Made by a program: the position numbers and the translations under genes. DNA of 48,864 nucleotides. Source: Granulicella sp. Its GTDB lineage: Bacteria; Acidobacteriota; Terriglobia; Terriglobales; Acidobacteriaceae. Location: positions 1-48,864 of the forward strand of contig PKWU01000044.1 in NCBI GenBank assembly GCA_003132145.1, given 5' to 3'. This document shows, one piece after another, positions 6,987 through 15,601 of this stretch. Positions within the stretch are counted from its first letter, which is position 1; the number at the start of each line of letters is the position of its first letter. A model generated the notes under the pieces. The model made no database searches. It saw nothing but the letters and a program-made list of their open reading frames with translations, and was not told where the DNA came from.

Positions 6987-8231
6987 ATGGCGAAGGATTC
7001 AATCACGATCGAGGCGGGACGAGCGGCTGCCGCGAAGCCGCTCTTTGGAATGACGCCGGAAGAGCTTCGCGTCGTGATGGTGGAGGCGCTGGGGCAGTCG
7101 AAGTATCGCGCCGCGCAGTTGGCGGAGGCGCTCTACAAGCAGCGGGTGCAGTCGCTCGACGAGATCACCACACTTCGTGAAGACCTGCGCCAGCGGCTCG
7201 CGGCCGAGGGCTACAGTGTGGGGCTGCCGCAGATCGCGCAGACCGCGCGTTCCGTCGACGGAACCGAGCGATATCTGATGCGCATGGCCGACGGCGAGAC
7301 CGTCGAGACGGTGTGGATGCCCGATGGCGATGGCGGCGAACGCGGCGACGGCAGCGAGGCCGCGTTGGAGGAAGAGGCAGAGGAATCTGTCGTAGCTTCG
7401 GCCGAGAAGAAGGTTCCCGTTGCCAATGACATACAGGACGGCTACAAGCGCGCGACCATCTGCATCTCCAGCCAGGTGGGCTGCGCGGTGAACTGCCAGT
7501 TCTGCCTGACGGCGCGGCTGGGGATGCGGCGCAACCTGACCGCGGGCGAGATTGCCGGACAGGTGGCTGCGGTGCTCAACCGCCAGCGCGTGCGCATCGG
7601 CAGCGGGCGCGGCGTCCAGACACCCTCGCGCATCAACCTGGTCTTCATGGGCATGGGCGAGCCGTTTCTGAACTACGACGCATTCATGCAGAGCGTCCAC
7701 GTCCTGCGCGCGATGGGCATTCCCGAGTCACGCATGACGGTCTCCACCAGCGGCATCGAGCCCGCAATCCGGCGCTTCGCCGCAGAACCCGTGAGGCCCA
7801 AGCTGGCGCTCAGCCTCAACGCATCGAACGACGCGGTGCGCCAGCAGATCATGCCGGTGACGCGCAAGTGGAACATCGCGGCGCTGCTGGATGCGTTGCG
7901 CGCCATCCCGCTGGGCAAGCGCGAGTACGTGACGTTTGAGTATGTGTTGCTGGGCGGCGTCAACGACCAGCCGCGGCACGCGCGCGAGGTCCTTGCGCTG
8001 CTCTCCGGGATGAAGGCCAAGGTGAACCTGATCGTCTGGAATCCCGGCCCGGGCATCGACTTCCGCGAGCCTGCGCCGACCGACGTTGCCGTCTTCCATC
8101 GGATGCTGATCGACGGGGGAATCCCCACCTTCACCCGCAAGCCGCGTGGCCGCGACATCTACGCCGCCTGCGGCCAGTTGAAGCGCACCGTGGACGCGCC
8201 CGGGCCACTGGTGGAGATTGCAACGAGTTAG
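6987..8231 (+). CDS. rlmN: Dual-specificity rRNA/tRNA adenine-C2 methyltransferase RlmN
   Basis: Radical-SAM methyltransferase that methylates C2 of A2503 in 23S rRNA (and A37 in tRNAs in some bacteria). The CxxxCxxC cluster motif is C166-AVN-C170-QF-C173 within SSQVGCAVNCQFCLTAR. GMGEPFLNYD and STSGIEPAIRR follow, and the C-terminal cysteine used in methyl transfer is in YAACGQLKR. Between the N-terminal helix-hairpin region and the radical-SAM domain there is an acidic low-complexity insertion (about residues 113-150, rich in Glu, Asp, Gly and Ala) that typical RlmN proteins lack. A GTG nine bases earlier (6978) is an alternative start; neither has a clear ribosome binding site. Confidence 0.93.
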   Translation: MAKDSITIEAGRAAAAKPLFGMTPEELRVVMVEALGQSKYRAAQLAEALYKQRVQSLDEITTLREDLRQRLAAEGYSVGLPQIAQTARSVDGTERYLMRMADGETVETVWMPDGDGGERGDGSEAALEEEAEESVVASAEKKVPVANDIQDGYKRATICISSQVGCAVNCQFCLTARLGMRRNLTAGEIAGQVAAVLNRQRVRIGSGRGVQTPSRINLVFMGMGEPFLNYDAFMQSVHVLRAMGIPESRMTVSTSGIEPAIRRFAAEPVRPKLALSLNASNDAVRQQIMPVTRKWNIAALLDALRAIPLGKREYVTFEYVLLGGVNDQPRHAREVLALLSGMKAKVNLIVWNPGPGIDFREPAPTDVAVFHRMLIDGGIPTFTRKPRGRDIYAACGQLKRTVDAPGPLVEIATS

Positions 8232-8305
8232 CTCAGATCGTGTGGATCCAGCGGTGGCGCGGAGGGGTTCTCATGCGAATCGAAGCGTCGTATCATAGGG
8301 GAGAA

Positions 8306-8527
8306 ATGCCATTTCCAATCAAAACTTGCGTAGTGTGTGAAGAGGAGTTCGAGCTGAAGCCGGACAAGCCCGGCTTTGCCAATCGCTGCCCAAAGTGCAG
8401 TCAGCCAGAGGCCGATGAGCAGGCGAGCAGCAAAGAGCGCATGGACGCCGACGAGCTGAAGAGCGTGCGCGAGGCGAACGCGGCGCGGCGCCAGGCGATC
8501 AAGGACCTGCTGTACAGCAAGAAGTAG
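8306..8527 (+). CDS. Small zinc-ribbon protein, 73 residues
   Basis: Short cytoplasmic protein with a CVVC...CPKC pair (two CxxC knuckles about 20 residues apart) at its N-terminus, suggesting one bound zinc, followed by a charged helical tail (KERMDADELKSVREANAARRQ, then AIKDLLYSKK). The ATG at 8306 is preceded by AGGGGAG at a good distance; an upstream in-frame extension to 8240 lacks such a signal and is dropped. It lies between rlmN and yacG in the same direction. The family's function is unknown to me; the fold suggests nucleic-acid or protein binding. Confidence 0.8.
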   Translation: MPFPIKTCVVCEEEFELKPDKPGFANRCPKCSQPEADEQASSKERMDADELKSVREANAARRQAIKDLLYSKK

Positions 8528-8556
8528 CGGCGCGGAGCCACATATCAGGTTTTAGA

Positions 8557-8802
8557 ATGGCGGGTATGGCGAAGAAACTGAAGACGCTGCGCTGTCCGAC
8601 GTGCCGGACGATTGTGCTGGCCGGGAGCGAGGACTTTCCCTTCTGCTCGGACCGCTGCCGCGTGATCGATCTGGGCAAGTGGGCCAGCGGAGGGTATGTC
8701 ATCAGCTCGCCGATACACGATCCTGAGTTGTTGGATGAGCTGGACGGCCTGCGCGACCGCCAACTCTCCGATTCTTCCGGCGGCAGAGGGGACGCCAACT
8801 GA
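8557..8802 (+). CDS. yacG: YacG-like zinc-finger protein (DNA gyrase inhibitor family)
   Basis: 81-residue member of the YacG family, a small zinc protein that in E. coli binds GyrB and inhibits gyrase. The zinc ligands are the CPTC near residue 13 and the CSDRC near residue 30, followed by the hallmark CRVIDLGKWASGGYVI, which corresponds to the CxxIDLGxWA signature. Its stop codon overlaps the pgpA start (ATGA at 8800-8804), so the two are translationally coupled. ATG at 8566 is an alternative start three codons in. Confidence 0.88.
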   Translation: MAGMAKKLKTLRCPTCRTIVLAGSEDFPFCSDRCRVIDLGKWASGGYVISSPIHDPELLDELDGLRDRQLSDSSGGRGDAN

Positions 8803-9326
8803 TGACGCATGGGAAGGGAATCGCCGGACCGGAGAGCGCGCGGCTGGTCTGCGAGAGCAAGACGCGCTGGGCGTGGGTTCTAGGGACGTGGTTCGGCGCG
8901 GGGCGGATGAAGCCCGGTCCAGGGACGTATGGCTCGGTGGCCGCGGTGTTGCTGTGGTACTTAGCGGCGCACCTGTTTCATCCGGGATGGTTTGCGCTGG
9001 CGATAGGAACTGCGCTTGCCGCGTTGGTGACGACACTGATCGGCATTCCTGCCTCCACGATTGTGGCGCGCGAGTCGGGCCGCGAGGACCCCGGCTTTGT
9101 GGTGATCGACGAGGTGGCCGGCCAGTGGATCGCTCTGATCGCAATTCGTCCGGACTGGCAGCACGCGGCGCTTGCGCTCGTTCTCTTCCGGCTCTTCGAC
9201 ATATGGAAGCCGTGGCCGATCCGGCGGCTGGAGGCGCTGCCCGAGGGCACCGGAATCATGCTGGACGATGTGGCGGCAGGAGCGCTGGCGCTTGCGGTGG
9301 GCTTGCTGTTGGCTCGCTGGGTGTAG
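8802..9326 (+). CDS. pgpA: Phosphatidylglycerophosphatase A
   Basis: Membrane phosphatase of 174 residues that converts phosphatidylglycerol phosphate to phosphatidylglycerol. Family motifs visible: FGAGRMKPGPGTYGS near the N-terminus, EDPGFVVIDEVAGQWIAL in the middle (acidic active-site residues), and FRLFDIWKPWPIRRLEAL followed by GTGIMLDDVAAG. Three to four hydrophobic helices separate them, as expected for PgpA. It overlaps yacG by 4 bases. With plsY and gpsA at 12.8-14.5 kb, this region holds several phospholipid genes, though not as one operon. Confidence 0.93.
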   Translation: MTHGKGIAGPESARLVCESKTRWAWVLGTWFGAGRMKPGPGTYGSVAAVLLWYLAAHLFHPGWFALAIGTALAALVTTLIGIPASTIVARESGREDPGFVVIDEVAGQWIALIAIRPDWQHAALALVLFRLFDIWKPWPIRRLEALPEGTGIMLDDVAAGALALAVGLLLARWV

Positions 9327-9365
9327 TTTGCGCTGTGGCGCGAGCCGGTCTACGCTTGGGGTGAG

Positions 9366-10475
9366 ATGAGCGCTATACTTCGAGGATCGAAGACAGATGG
9401 GCCGCATCTGGAGACACTGAGTCCACCGGCGGCGATGCCGGGCGGAGAAGTGGAACTGCGCGGCTCGGGGCTGCTGGGCGCTGTGCTGCCGCGCCTGACG
9501 GTGGGCGATACCGAGGCGGTGCTGTCGTTGAGCAGACCGGAGCGGGCTGTGATTCAAATTCCCGATGGGACAACCTCGGGTGCGGTGGTGTTGGTGCGCG
9601 ACGGTCGTGCGAGCAATGCGCTGCAACTGCGCGTCGCCGTGCCCATGGCGGCGGAGCTGCATCCGGTGGCCAACCCGGCGGTGGACGCGGAGGGCAACGT
9701 CTATGCGACGTTCTCCGGCGCGCGCGGCGAGAGCGTGCCCGTGTCGATCTATTCCATCGCGCGTGACTTCGAGATGCGCCCGTTTGTGCGCGGCATTCTG
9801 AACGCTACCGGGCTGGCCTTCGACGCGGACGGCACTCTCTATGCCAGCTCGCGTGCCGAGGGGACGGTCTATCGCATCTCGCGCGCGGGCGCGGTGACCA
9901 CCTACGCCGAGGGCATGGGCATCGCCACCGGCATTGCATTCGACCGCGAAGGAAACCTCTTTGTCGGCGACCGCTCGGGCACCATCTTCAAGGTGGGGCC
10001 GGAGAAGGGACGCACGGGCGGGACGCTGGCAAGCGGCGGGCAGGCTGGCGCGGAGCAGACCGGCGGCGAGCTGGCAGACCGCGAGATCTTTGTCTACGCC
10101 ACGCTCGAGCCCAGCATGGCCGCCTACCACCTGGCCTTCAACGACGAGGGCACGCTCTTTGTCACCGGGCCGACTACATCGAGCAATCAGGCGATCTACG
10201 CCATCGACCGCGACGGGCGCACCACGGTCTTCTATCAGGGACTGGGACGCGCGCAGGGCATGGCCTTCGACGTCGACGGCAACCTGTATGTCGCCGCGTC
10301 GCTGCATGGGCAGCGGGGAATCGTACGCATCACGCCGCAGCGCGAAGCATCGCTCGCCGTCTCGGGGAACAATCTCGTCGGCCTCGCGTTTCTGGACGAT
10401 GGCTGCGCCGCGCTCGCCACCCGCGACGCCCTCTACCATGTTGCCTTGGACATTGAGGGACGGCGGCTGGTGTAG
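9366..10475 (+). CDS. IPT/TIG domain plus NHL/SMP-30-like beta-propeller protein
   Basis: 369-residue protein with two parts. Residues about 18-90 resemble an IPT/TIG immunoglobulin-like fold (LSPPAAMPGGEVELRGSG, a DGTTSGAVVLV strand, ending SNALQLRVA). Residues about 95-369 are beta-propeller blades with recurring D-x-G-N/T-L-Y/F motifs (DAEGNVYAT, DADGTLYASS, DREGNLFVGD, NDEGTLFVTG, DVDGNLYVAA), as in NHL or gluconolactonase-like proteins. No signal peptide is obvious, which is odd for this architecture. A GGGGTGAG ribosome binding site directly precedes the ATG. Ligand or enzymatic role unknown. It follows pgpA by 39 bases and may be co-transcribed. Confidence 0.75.
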   Translation: MSAILRGSKTDGPHLETLSPPAAMPGGEVELRGSGLLGAVLPRLTVGDTEAVLSLSRPERAVIQIPDGTTSGAVVLVRDGRASNALQLRVAVPMAAELHPVANPAVDAEGNVYATFSGARGESVPVSIYSIARDFEMRPFVRGILNATGLAFDADGTLYASSRAEGTVYRISRAGAVTTYAEGMGIATGIAFDREGNLFVGDRSGTIFKVGPEKGRTGGTLASGGQAGAEQTGGELADREIFVYATLEPSMAAYHLAFNDEGTLFVTGPTTSSNQAIYAIDRDGRTTVFYQGLGRAQGMAFDVDGNLYVAASLHGQRGIVRITPQREASLAVSGNNLVGLAFLDDGCAALATRDALYHVALDIEGRRLV

Positions 10476-10592
10476 TGGGCGGGGATTCTCAAGCGTGCTA
10501 ATTTGATCGGTTGATTGCTTCCCCAAAGCCGACTGTTGAGGACTTACGTGGTCGGAATGTTCTTTGCAGTGGCTGGACAGGCGCTTGAATGA

Positions 10593-11387
10593 TTACTCTA
10601 CGACGCTATCCTTCGTGACCATCGAAACCTTCTCCCCTTGGCACCAGCGGTGAAGCAGATGACCGATGCCGTTCGGTCCGCCATTTGTGAATGGATCGGT
10701 TGGCCATTCCACTTTTTTCGGTGCATTCGGATAAATCTGGATCAGTCTCAAATCGCTGATGCTTGCCGGCGGCTGAATTTCAGGAATACCGAGAGCCTGA
10801 TATTCGGGATAGATGTGCTCGGTGACGACTTGAACTACGAAATAGCCGGTGTAAATAGTGTTCGCACAGCCTGTGCCGATTCGTGTCTTCTCGCCGTTGG
10901 CGAGAATGGTGAAGTCGGTGCCACGGCTCCCCAAATGAAACTCATTCAGCGCGCCAATCCAGGCCCTCGTTCGTGCCGGAATTTGAAGTCTTTCACGCAT
11001 TGCCACGCGTTCTTCCCGCGTGTAGAAATTCGCGTTTCCTATACGCGGCTTAATCGAATCCTGGACCATCGCCGTCTTTACGGCCCACTCTGTGAGTATC
11101 TTCATTCCACCAGGGTCGATGGTGAGCGGTATGTTCTGGAGCATAATCTTGAGGCGAGGAGCATTCTTGTCCTCGATCCGGCTCATCCATGTGTTGTTGC
11201 AGGTGTGGCATACGGTATTGATCGTCTTCTCGAGGTCGTTCTCGATTGTCTCCGGTTCTGATCCCTCTTGAACGCGGAGTGCGACCAGGTTTATGCCGTG
11301 TTCTTTCATGAAGCGATGCATCCAGTCAGGCCATAGATGCTCTTCACTTCCGGATTCGTTGTCGCAGAAGATGCAGGGAGGGTTCAT
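10593..11387 (-). CDS. Hypothetical HNH-endonuclease-like zinc protein
   Basis: 264-residue protein whose N-terminal 75 residues carry a CxxC...EEHLWP...CHTCN arrangement (PPCIFCDNESGSEEHLWPDW, then VCHTCNNTWMSRIEDK). This is the treble-clef/HNH layout of two zinc knuckles around an EH catalytic-type motif. The remainder shows no motif I recognise. The gene is isolated, opposite in direction to both neighbours and visibly less GC-rich, consistent with recent acquisition. ATG at 11387 is chosen over an in-frame TTG at 11393; neither has a ribosome binding site. It could be a defence or mobile-element-associated nuclease, but that is inference. Confidence 0.6.
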   Translation of the reverse strand: MNPPCIFCDNESGSEEHLWPDWMHRFMKEHGINLVALRVQEGSEPETIENDLEKTINTVCHTCNNTWMSRIEDKNAPRLKIMLQNIPLTIDPGGMKILTEWAVKTAMVQDSIKPRIGNANFYTREERVAMRERLQIPARTRAWIGALNEFHLGSRGTDFTILANGEKTRIGTGCANTIYTGYFVVQVVTEHIYPEYQALGIPEIQPPASISDLRLIQIYPNAPKKVEWPTDPFTNGGPNGIGHLLHRWCQGEKVSMVTKDSVVE

Positions 11388-11502
11388 GACCAATTATCAC
11401 ACCAAGCAGATCGATAGATAAACGCCATTCACGTAACGAATCTCGACGATGGATTGCAGGAAGGGGTAGAGCAAGGTGGGGTTGACGGCGTAAAACTAAG
11501 GG

Positions 11503-12777
11503 ATGATTGCTGAGATTATTGCCTCCGGGTCGGAGATGCTGACGCCCTTCCGGCAGGACACCAACTCGCTCTACCTGACGGCGCAGCTCAATGAGTTGGG
11601 CGTCTCGGTGGCGTTCAAGACCATCGTTGGCGACAACCTGGAAGACCTGACCGGCGCGGCGAGGGTGGCGCTGGAGCGCGCGGACATTGTGATCTTCTCC
11701 GGCGGGCTGGGACCGACCGAGGACGACCGCACGCGCGAGGCTGTGGCCGCGGCGCTCGGCGTGGAACTGCGGCGCGACGCGCAGATCGTGACCGCGATGT
11801 ACAAGCGATTTGCCGAGCGGCGCATGAAGATGCCGGAGAACAACGCGCGCCAGGCCGACGTGATCGAGGGCGCGGAGGTGTTGGCCAACGCCAATGGCAG
11901 CGCGCCGGGGCAGTACATCGACACCGTGGTGGGACGCCACCGCAAGATCGTGGTCCTGCTGCCTGGGCCGCCCAACGAGTTGAAGCCGATGTTCGAGGCC
12001 GAGTGCAGGCCGCGCCTGGCGGCCACGCTGCCGGAGCGGCACATGGCGCGGCGCATGTTGCGCATGGCGCTGGTGCCGGAGTCGCAGGTGGATGCGCGCA
12101 CCGCGCCCATCTACAAAAAATATAAAGATGTGGACACAACGATTCTGGCCGGTTCGGCGGAGATCCAGTTGCACTTCGTCTGCGCGAAGCCGACCGAGGC
12201 CGAGGCGCAGGCCCGCGTGGACGAGCTGGCGGAGAAGATCGAGCAGGAGATGGGCGAGGCAATCTTTTCGTCGCACGGCGAGTCGCTGGAGGAGGTGGTG
12301 CTGCTGATGCTTGGCCTGCGCCACATGACGCTGGCCGCAGCGGAGAGCTGCACTGGCGGCCTGCTGGCACAGCGGCTCACGGCGGTTGCGGGCAGCTCGC
12401 GCTACTTCCTGGGCGGCGCGGTGGTCTACGCGGACCGGCTGAAGACCATCTTCGCCGAGGTCCCCGAAGAGTTGGTGCGCGACGAGGGACCGGTGAGCGA
12501 GCCGGTGGCGCGCGCCATGGCCGAGGGGATTCGCCGGCGCACGGGCGCATCCGTGGGCGTGGGCATCACGGGCATCGCCGGGCCGGGGCCGGGCGCGCCG
12601 GGGCCGGACGCCGGGAAGCCGATCGGGCTGGTGTATATTGCGATCTCCTACGCCGGCCTCAGCGGGGGCACATCGGTGACGGAGCTGCATATTACCGGCG
12701 ACCGCGAGCGGGTCCGCTGGTGGGCCAGCCAGCACGCGCTGGAGCTGGTGCGGCAGGGCCTGCTGGAGCGCACATGA
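11503..12777 (+). CDS. cinA: CinA-like protein (COG1058 domain plus nicotinamide-nucleotide amidase)
   Basis: 424 residues, the usual two-domain CinA length. The N-terminal molybdopterin-binding-like domain (about 1-170) shows ASGSEMLTPFRQDTNS, VIFSGGLGPTEDDRT and LLPGPPNELKPMF, typical of COG1058, linked to ADP-ribose/NAD salvage. The C-terminal PncC domain (about 265-420) has AAAESCTGGLLAQRLTAVAG and FLGGAVVYADRLK, the nicotinamide mononucleotide deamidase signature, followed by GITGIAGPGPG. Both domains look complete. The gene stands alone between the leftward HNH-like gene and plsY; recA, the frequent partner of cinA, is not adjacent. Confidence 0.92.
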   Translation: MIAEIIASGSEMLTPFRQDTNSLYLTAQLNELGVSVAFKTIVGDNLEDLTGAARVALERADIVIFSGGLGPTEDDRTREAVAAALGVELRRDAQIVTAMYKRFAERRMKMPENNARQADVIEGAEVLANANGSAPGQYIDTVVGRHRKIVVLLPGPPNELKPMFEAECRPRLAATLPERHMARRMLRMALVPESQVDARTAPIYKKYKDVDTTILAGSAEIQLHFVCAKPTEAEAQARVDELAEKIEQEMGEAIFSSHGESLEEVVLLMLGLRHMTLAAAESCTGGLLAQRLTAVAGSSRYFLGGAVVYADRLKTIFAEVPEELVRDEGPVSEPVARAMAEGIRRRTGASVGVGITGIAGPGPGAPGPDAGKPIGLVYIAISYAGLSGGTSVTELHITGDRERVRWWASQHALELVRQGLLERT

Positions 12778-12846
12778 TCTTTTAACGCAGCTCTGTGCGA
12801 AGCATTCTGCAATTGCTTGATAGACTCTTGAGGGAGAAGGAATGAG

Positions 12847-13509
12847 TTGGCTTACACGTTGACGATGAATCCCTGGACTGTCTCCATCTCGATTGCTTAC
12901 CTGCTGGGGTCGATCCCTTTTGGCTATCTTCTGGTGCGCCTCTTCCGCCAGAAAGACGTCCGCGAGCAGGGAAGCGGCAACATTGGCGCAACCAATGTGG
13001 CGCGCTCGGGCGGCACGAAGCTGGGCGTGGTGACGCTTCTGCTCGATATTGGCAAGGCGGTTGCGGCGGTGATGATCGCGCGGCACCTGGCGCCGGGAGT
13101 ATATGACGTGCAGGTGGCTGCGGCGGTTGCCGCCGTTGTGGGCCATGTCTTTCCGGTGTGGCTTGGCTTTCGCGGAGGCAAGGGCGTGGCCAGCGCGCTG
13201 GGAGTATTTCTGGTGCTCACCTGGCCATCAACGGTGGGGATATTGCTGGTATTCGCGGCGGTCTTTGCGCTGACGCGCTATGTCTCGCTGGCGTCGATCG
13301 TGGGGTTGGCGACGTTTCCTCTCTTCGGCTTCTACTTTGTGGCCCAGCACACGCCGATCACGCCCATGATGAAGTTCGGATTTCTGTTTATTCCGCTGTT
13401 GATTATTTTGAAGCATCATGGAAACATCCGACGGCTGATGAATGGCACGGAGAGCCGCTTCAGAGTTGGCTCTGGATCGGGAACTGGAACGGGAGAGGCG
13501 GAGGCATGA
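12847..13509 (+). CDS. plsY: Acyl-phosphate:glycerol-3-phosphate acyltransferase PlsY
   Basis: Polytopic membrane enzyme (220 residues) that makes 1-acyl-glycerol-3-phosphate, the first step of phospholipid synthesis. Motifs: GSIPFGYLL, the glycerol-phosphate loop GSGNIGATNVARSGG, and GFRGGKGVASALGVF. A GGGAGAAGGA ribosome binding site at 12832-12841 is well spaced for the TTG at 12847. Alternatively it serves a 6-codon ORF, MSWLTR (ATG 12842, TGA 12860-12862), followed 2 bases later by the ATG at 12865, which gives a cleaner membrane-protein N-terminus. The last bases overlap gpsA (ATGA), so the two phospholipid genes are coupled. Confidence 0.92.
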   Translation: MAYTLTMNPWTVSISIAYLLGSIPFGYLLVRLFRQKDVREQGSGNIGATNVARSGGTKLGVVTLLLDIGKAVAAVMIARHLAPGVYDVQVAAAVAAVVGHVFPVWLGFRGGKGVASALGVFLVLTWPSTVGILLVFAAVFALTRYVSLASIVGLATFPLFGFYFVAQHTPITPMMKFGFLFIPLLIILKHHGNIRRLMNGTESRFRVGSGSGTGTGEAEA

Positions 13510-14495
13510 GCCGGATTGCTGTTTTGGGCGCGGGTGCGTGGGGAACGGCGCTGGCCATCTCGCTGGCGCGGCGCGGCGGACACTCGGTTGTGCTCTGGTC
13601 GTTCCTGCCGGAGTTGGCCGAAGAGATGAAGGACACGGGAGTCAACTCCCTCTTCCTGCCCGGCTACATTGTGCCGGCGGACGTGCTTGTGACCGCGGAT
13701 CTGGCGAAGGCGGTCAAGGCGGCGGAGATTGTGCTGTGCGTGACTCCGTCGGAGCATCTGCGCGGCGTTGTGGGGCAGATTGCGCCGCTGCTGTCGGAGG
13801 ATCAGATTGTAGTCAGCGCCGCCAAAGGGCTGGAGAAGACGAGCCTGCTGCGCATGTCGCAGGTGATTGCGTCGCTGACCGCGAACCCTTGCGGAGTGCT
13901 GAGCGGCCCGTCGTTTGCGGCCGAGGTTGCCGCCGGGATTCCCACCGCGATCGTGGCCGCCGGCGCGCCTGCGGTCGCGCAGTCCATCCAGCGCGTGTTC
14001 AGTTCGCCCACGCTGCGCATCTATACCAATGACGACGTGACCGGCGTGGAGCTGGGCGGCGCGCTGAAGAACGTGATCGCGCTGGCTGCGGGCGTGGTGC
14101 ATGGACTGAATCAGGGGAATAACGCGGCGGCTGCGCTCATCACGCGCGGCATTGCCGAGATTACGCGCCTTGCGGTGGCCTGCGGCGGACGGCGGCAGAC
14201 GCTGGCCGGCCTGTCGGGGCTTGGCGATCTGGTGCTCACCTGCACCGGCTCGCTCTCGCGCAACCGCATGGTGGGCATCGAACTGGGCAAGGGACGGCAG
14301 CTTGCGACGATTCTCGAGGAGATGAATGGCAAGGTCGCGGAGGGCGTTCTGAGCACCGCGGCGGCGCTGGGACTGGCCGCGCGATACGGCGTAGAGATGC
14401 CCATTACCGAGCAGATGGACGCGATCCTGCACCGCGGCAAGAGCCCGAAAGTTGCGATCCACGAGTTGATGACGCGTCCCGGCAAGGACGAGTAG
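13506..14495 (+). CDS. gpsA: NAD(P)-dependent glycerol-3-phosphate dehydrogenase
   Basis: Cytoplasmic enzyme of 329 residues reducing dihydroxyacetone phosphate to glycerol-3-phosphate, the substrate of PlsY encoded just upstream. The Rossmann motif is VLGAGAWGTALA (residues 6-17). The substrate and catalytic region shows VLSGPSFAAEVAAGIPTA and GGALKNVIALAAGVVHGL with the catalytic lysine, and LSGLGDLVLTCTGSLSRN near the C-terminus. The start is fixed by the ATGA overlap with plsY, although an open frame extends upstream. Length is normal. Confidence 0.95.
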   Translation: MSRIAVLGAGAWGTALAISLARRGGHSVVLWSFLPELAEEMKDTGVNSLFLPGYIVPADVLVTADLAKAVKAAEIVLCVTPSEHLRGVVGQIAPLLSEDQIVVSAAKGLEKTSLLRMSQVIASLTANPCGVLSGPSFAAEVAAGIPTAIVAAGAPAVAQSIQRVFSSPTLRIYTNDDVTGVELGGALKNVIALAAGVVHGLNQGNNAAAALITRGIAEITRLAVACGGRRQTLAGLSGLGDLVLTCTGSLSRNRMVGIELGKGRQLATILEEMNGKVAEGVLSTAAALGLAARYGVEMPITEQMDAILHRGKSPKVAIHELMTRPGKDE

Positions 14496-14534
14496 AAGCG
14501 CAGCACCGGCTCCGGTTGATAAACTAGACTCCTC

Positions 14535-15548
14535 ATGGCTTTTTCTCTCTTTGGCAAGCGCGGGCCCAACTCTGAAGCAACAGAGGAACGCAAGAATTTC
14601 GACGCGAATGGGGACGCGCCTTTAGTCGAGGAGAAGCGCGGCCTGTTCGATCGCATGAAGCAGGCCGTGACGCGCACGCGCGACTCCTTCTCGGAGTCGA
14701 TCGGTTCGGTGCTGGCGCTCACGCGCGAGGTGGACGAAACATCGCTGGCGGAGCTGGAGACAGTGCTGCTTGCCGCCGACATTGGAAGCGCGACCGCGCG
14801 AAAAATTATCGAGCGCCTGCGTCAGCGTGGCCTGCGCCAGGGAATCGAGGGCGGCGACGAACTGAAGCGCCTGCTCAAGCTCGAGCTGAAGGCGGTGCTC
14901 GACGAAGTGGCGACAGAAGATGTGGTTCCAACAGCCACGCCTGAAGTCGTGATGATGGTGGGCGTGAACGGCACCGGCAAGACCACCACCACCGGCAAGC
15001 TGGCCGCATACTACACTGCGCAGGATCGCTCGGTGATGATGTGCGCGGCGGACACATTTCGCGCGGCGGCGATCGAGCAGCTTGAGATATGGGCCGCGCG
15101 GTCTGATGTGCCGATGATCAAGACGAAGACGGGCGGCGACCCATCGGCCGCGCTCTACGACGCATGCACGGCGGCCAAGGCGCGCGCGACCGATGTGCTG
15201 ATCGTCGACACGGCGGGCCGCCTGCACACCAAGTCCGACCTGATGAAGGAACTGGACAAGATGCGCCGCACCGCTGAGCGGCTGGTCCCCGGCGCGCCCC
15301 ACCAGACGCTGCTTGTGATGGACGCGACCACCGGGCAGAACGGCCTGCAGCAGGCGCGGCTCTTTACCCAGGCGGCGCACGTGACCGGAATTGTTCTGAC
15401 GAAACTCGACGGCACGGCCAAGGGCGGAATCGTTCTGGCGATTGCCACCGAGCTTGGCCTGCCCGTGAAGTTTGTTGGTGTGGGCGAAAAGATGGAAGAC
15501 ATTCTGCCCTTTGACAGCGCGGCGTTCGTGGAGTCGATGGTGAAGTAA
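14535..15548 (+). CDS. ftsY: Signal recognition particle receptor FtsY
   Basis: SRP-receptor GTPase, 337 residues, receiving ribosome-SRP complexes at the membrane. It has a short charged N-terminus instead of the long acidic A domain of E. coli, then the NG domain: P-loop [55 protein letters not shown] and [10 protein letters not shown]. It ends [15 protein letters not shown], the usual C-terminus. The 39 bases before the ATG contain a small ACCGG/CCGGT inverted repeat and no clear ribosome binding site. A tandem repeat follows its stop. Confidence 0.95.
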   Translation: MAFSLFGKRGPNSEATEERKNFDANGDAPLVEEKRGLFDRMKQAVTRTRDSFSESIGSVLALTREVDETSLAELETVLLAADIGSATARKIIERLRQRGLRQGIEGGDELKRLLKLELKAVLDEVATEDVVPTATPEVVMMVGVNGTGKTTTTGKLAAYYTAQDRSVMMCAADTFRAAAIEQLEIWAARSDVPMIKTKTGGDPSAALYDACTAAKARATDVLIVDTAGRLHTKSDLMKELDKMRRTAERLVPGAPHQTLLVMDATTGQNGLQQARLFTQAAHVTGIVLTKLDGTAKGGIVLAIATELGLPVKFVGVGEKMEDILPFDSAAFVESMVK

Positions 15549-15550
15549 GA

Positions 15551-15589
15551 CAGTGGTAAGTGATAAGTGGACAGCGGTAAGTGGTCAGC
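15551..15589. repeat. Tandem 14-bp repeat, copy 2
   Basis: CAGTGGTAAGTGAT (15551-15564), a partial unit (15565-15571) and CAGCGGTAAGTGGT (15572-15585) fill nearly the whole ftsY-ribD gap. The last full unit is identical to 3341-3354. Confidence 0.75.
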
Positions 15590-15601
15590 GTGGGAGATTC
15601 A

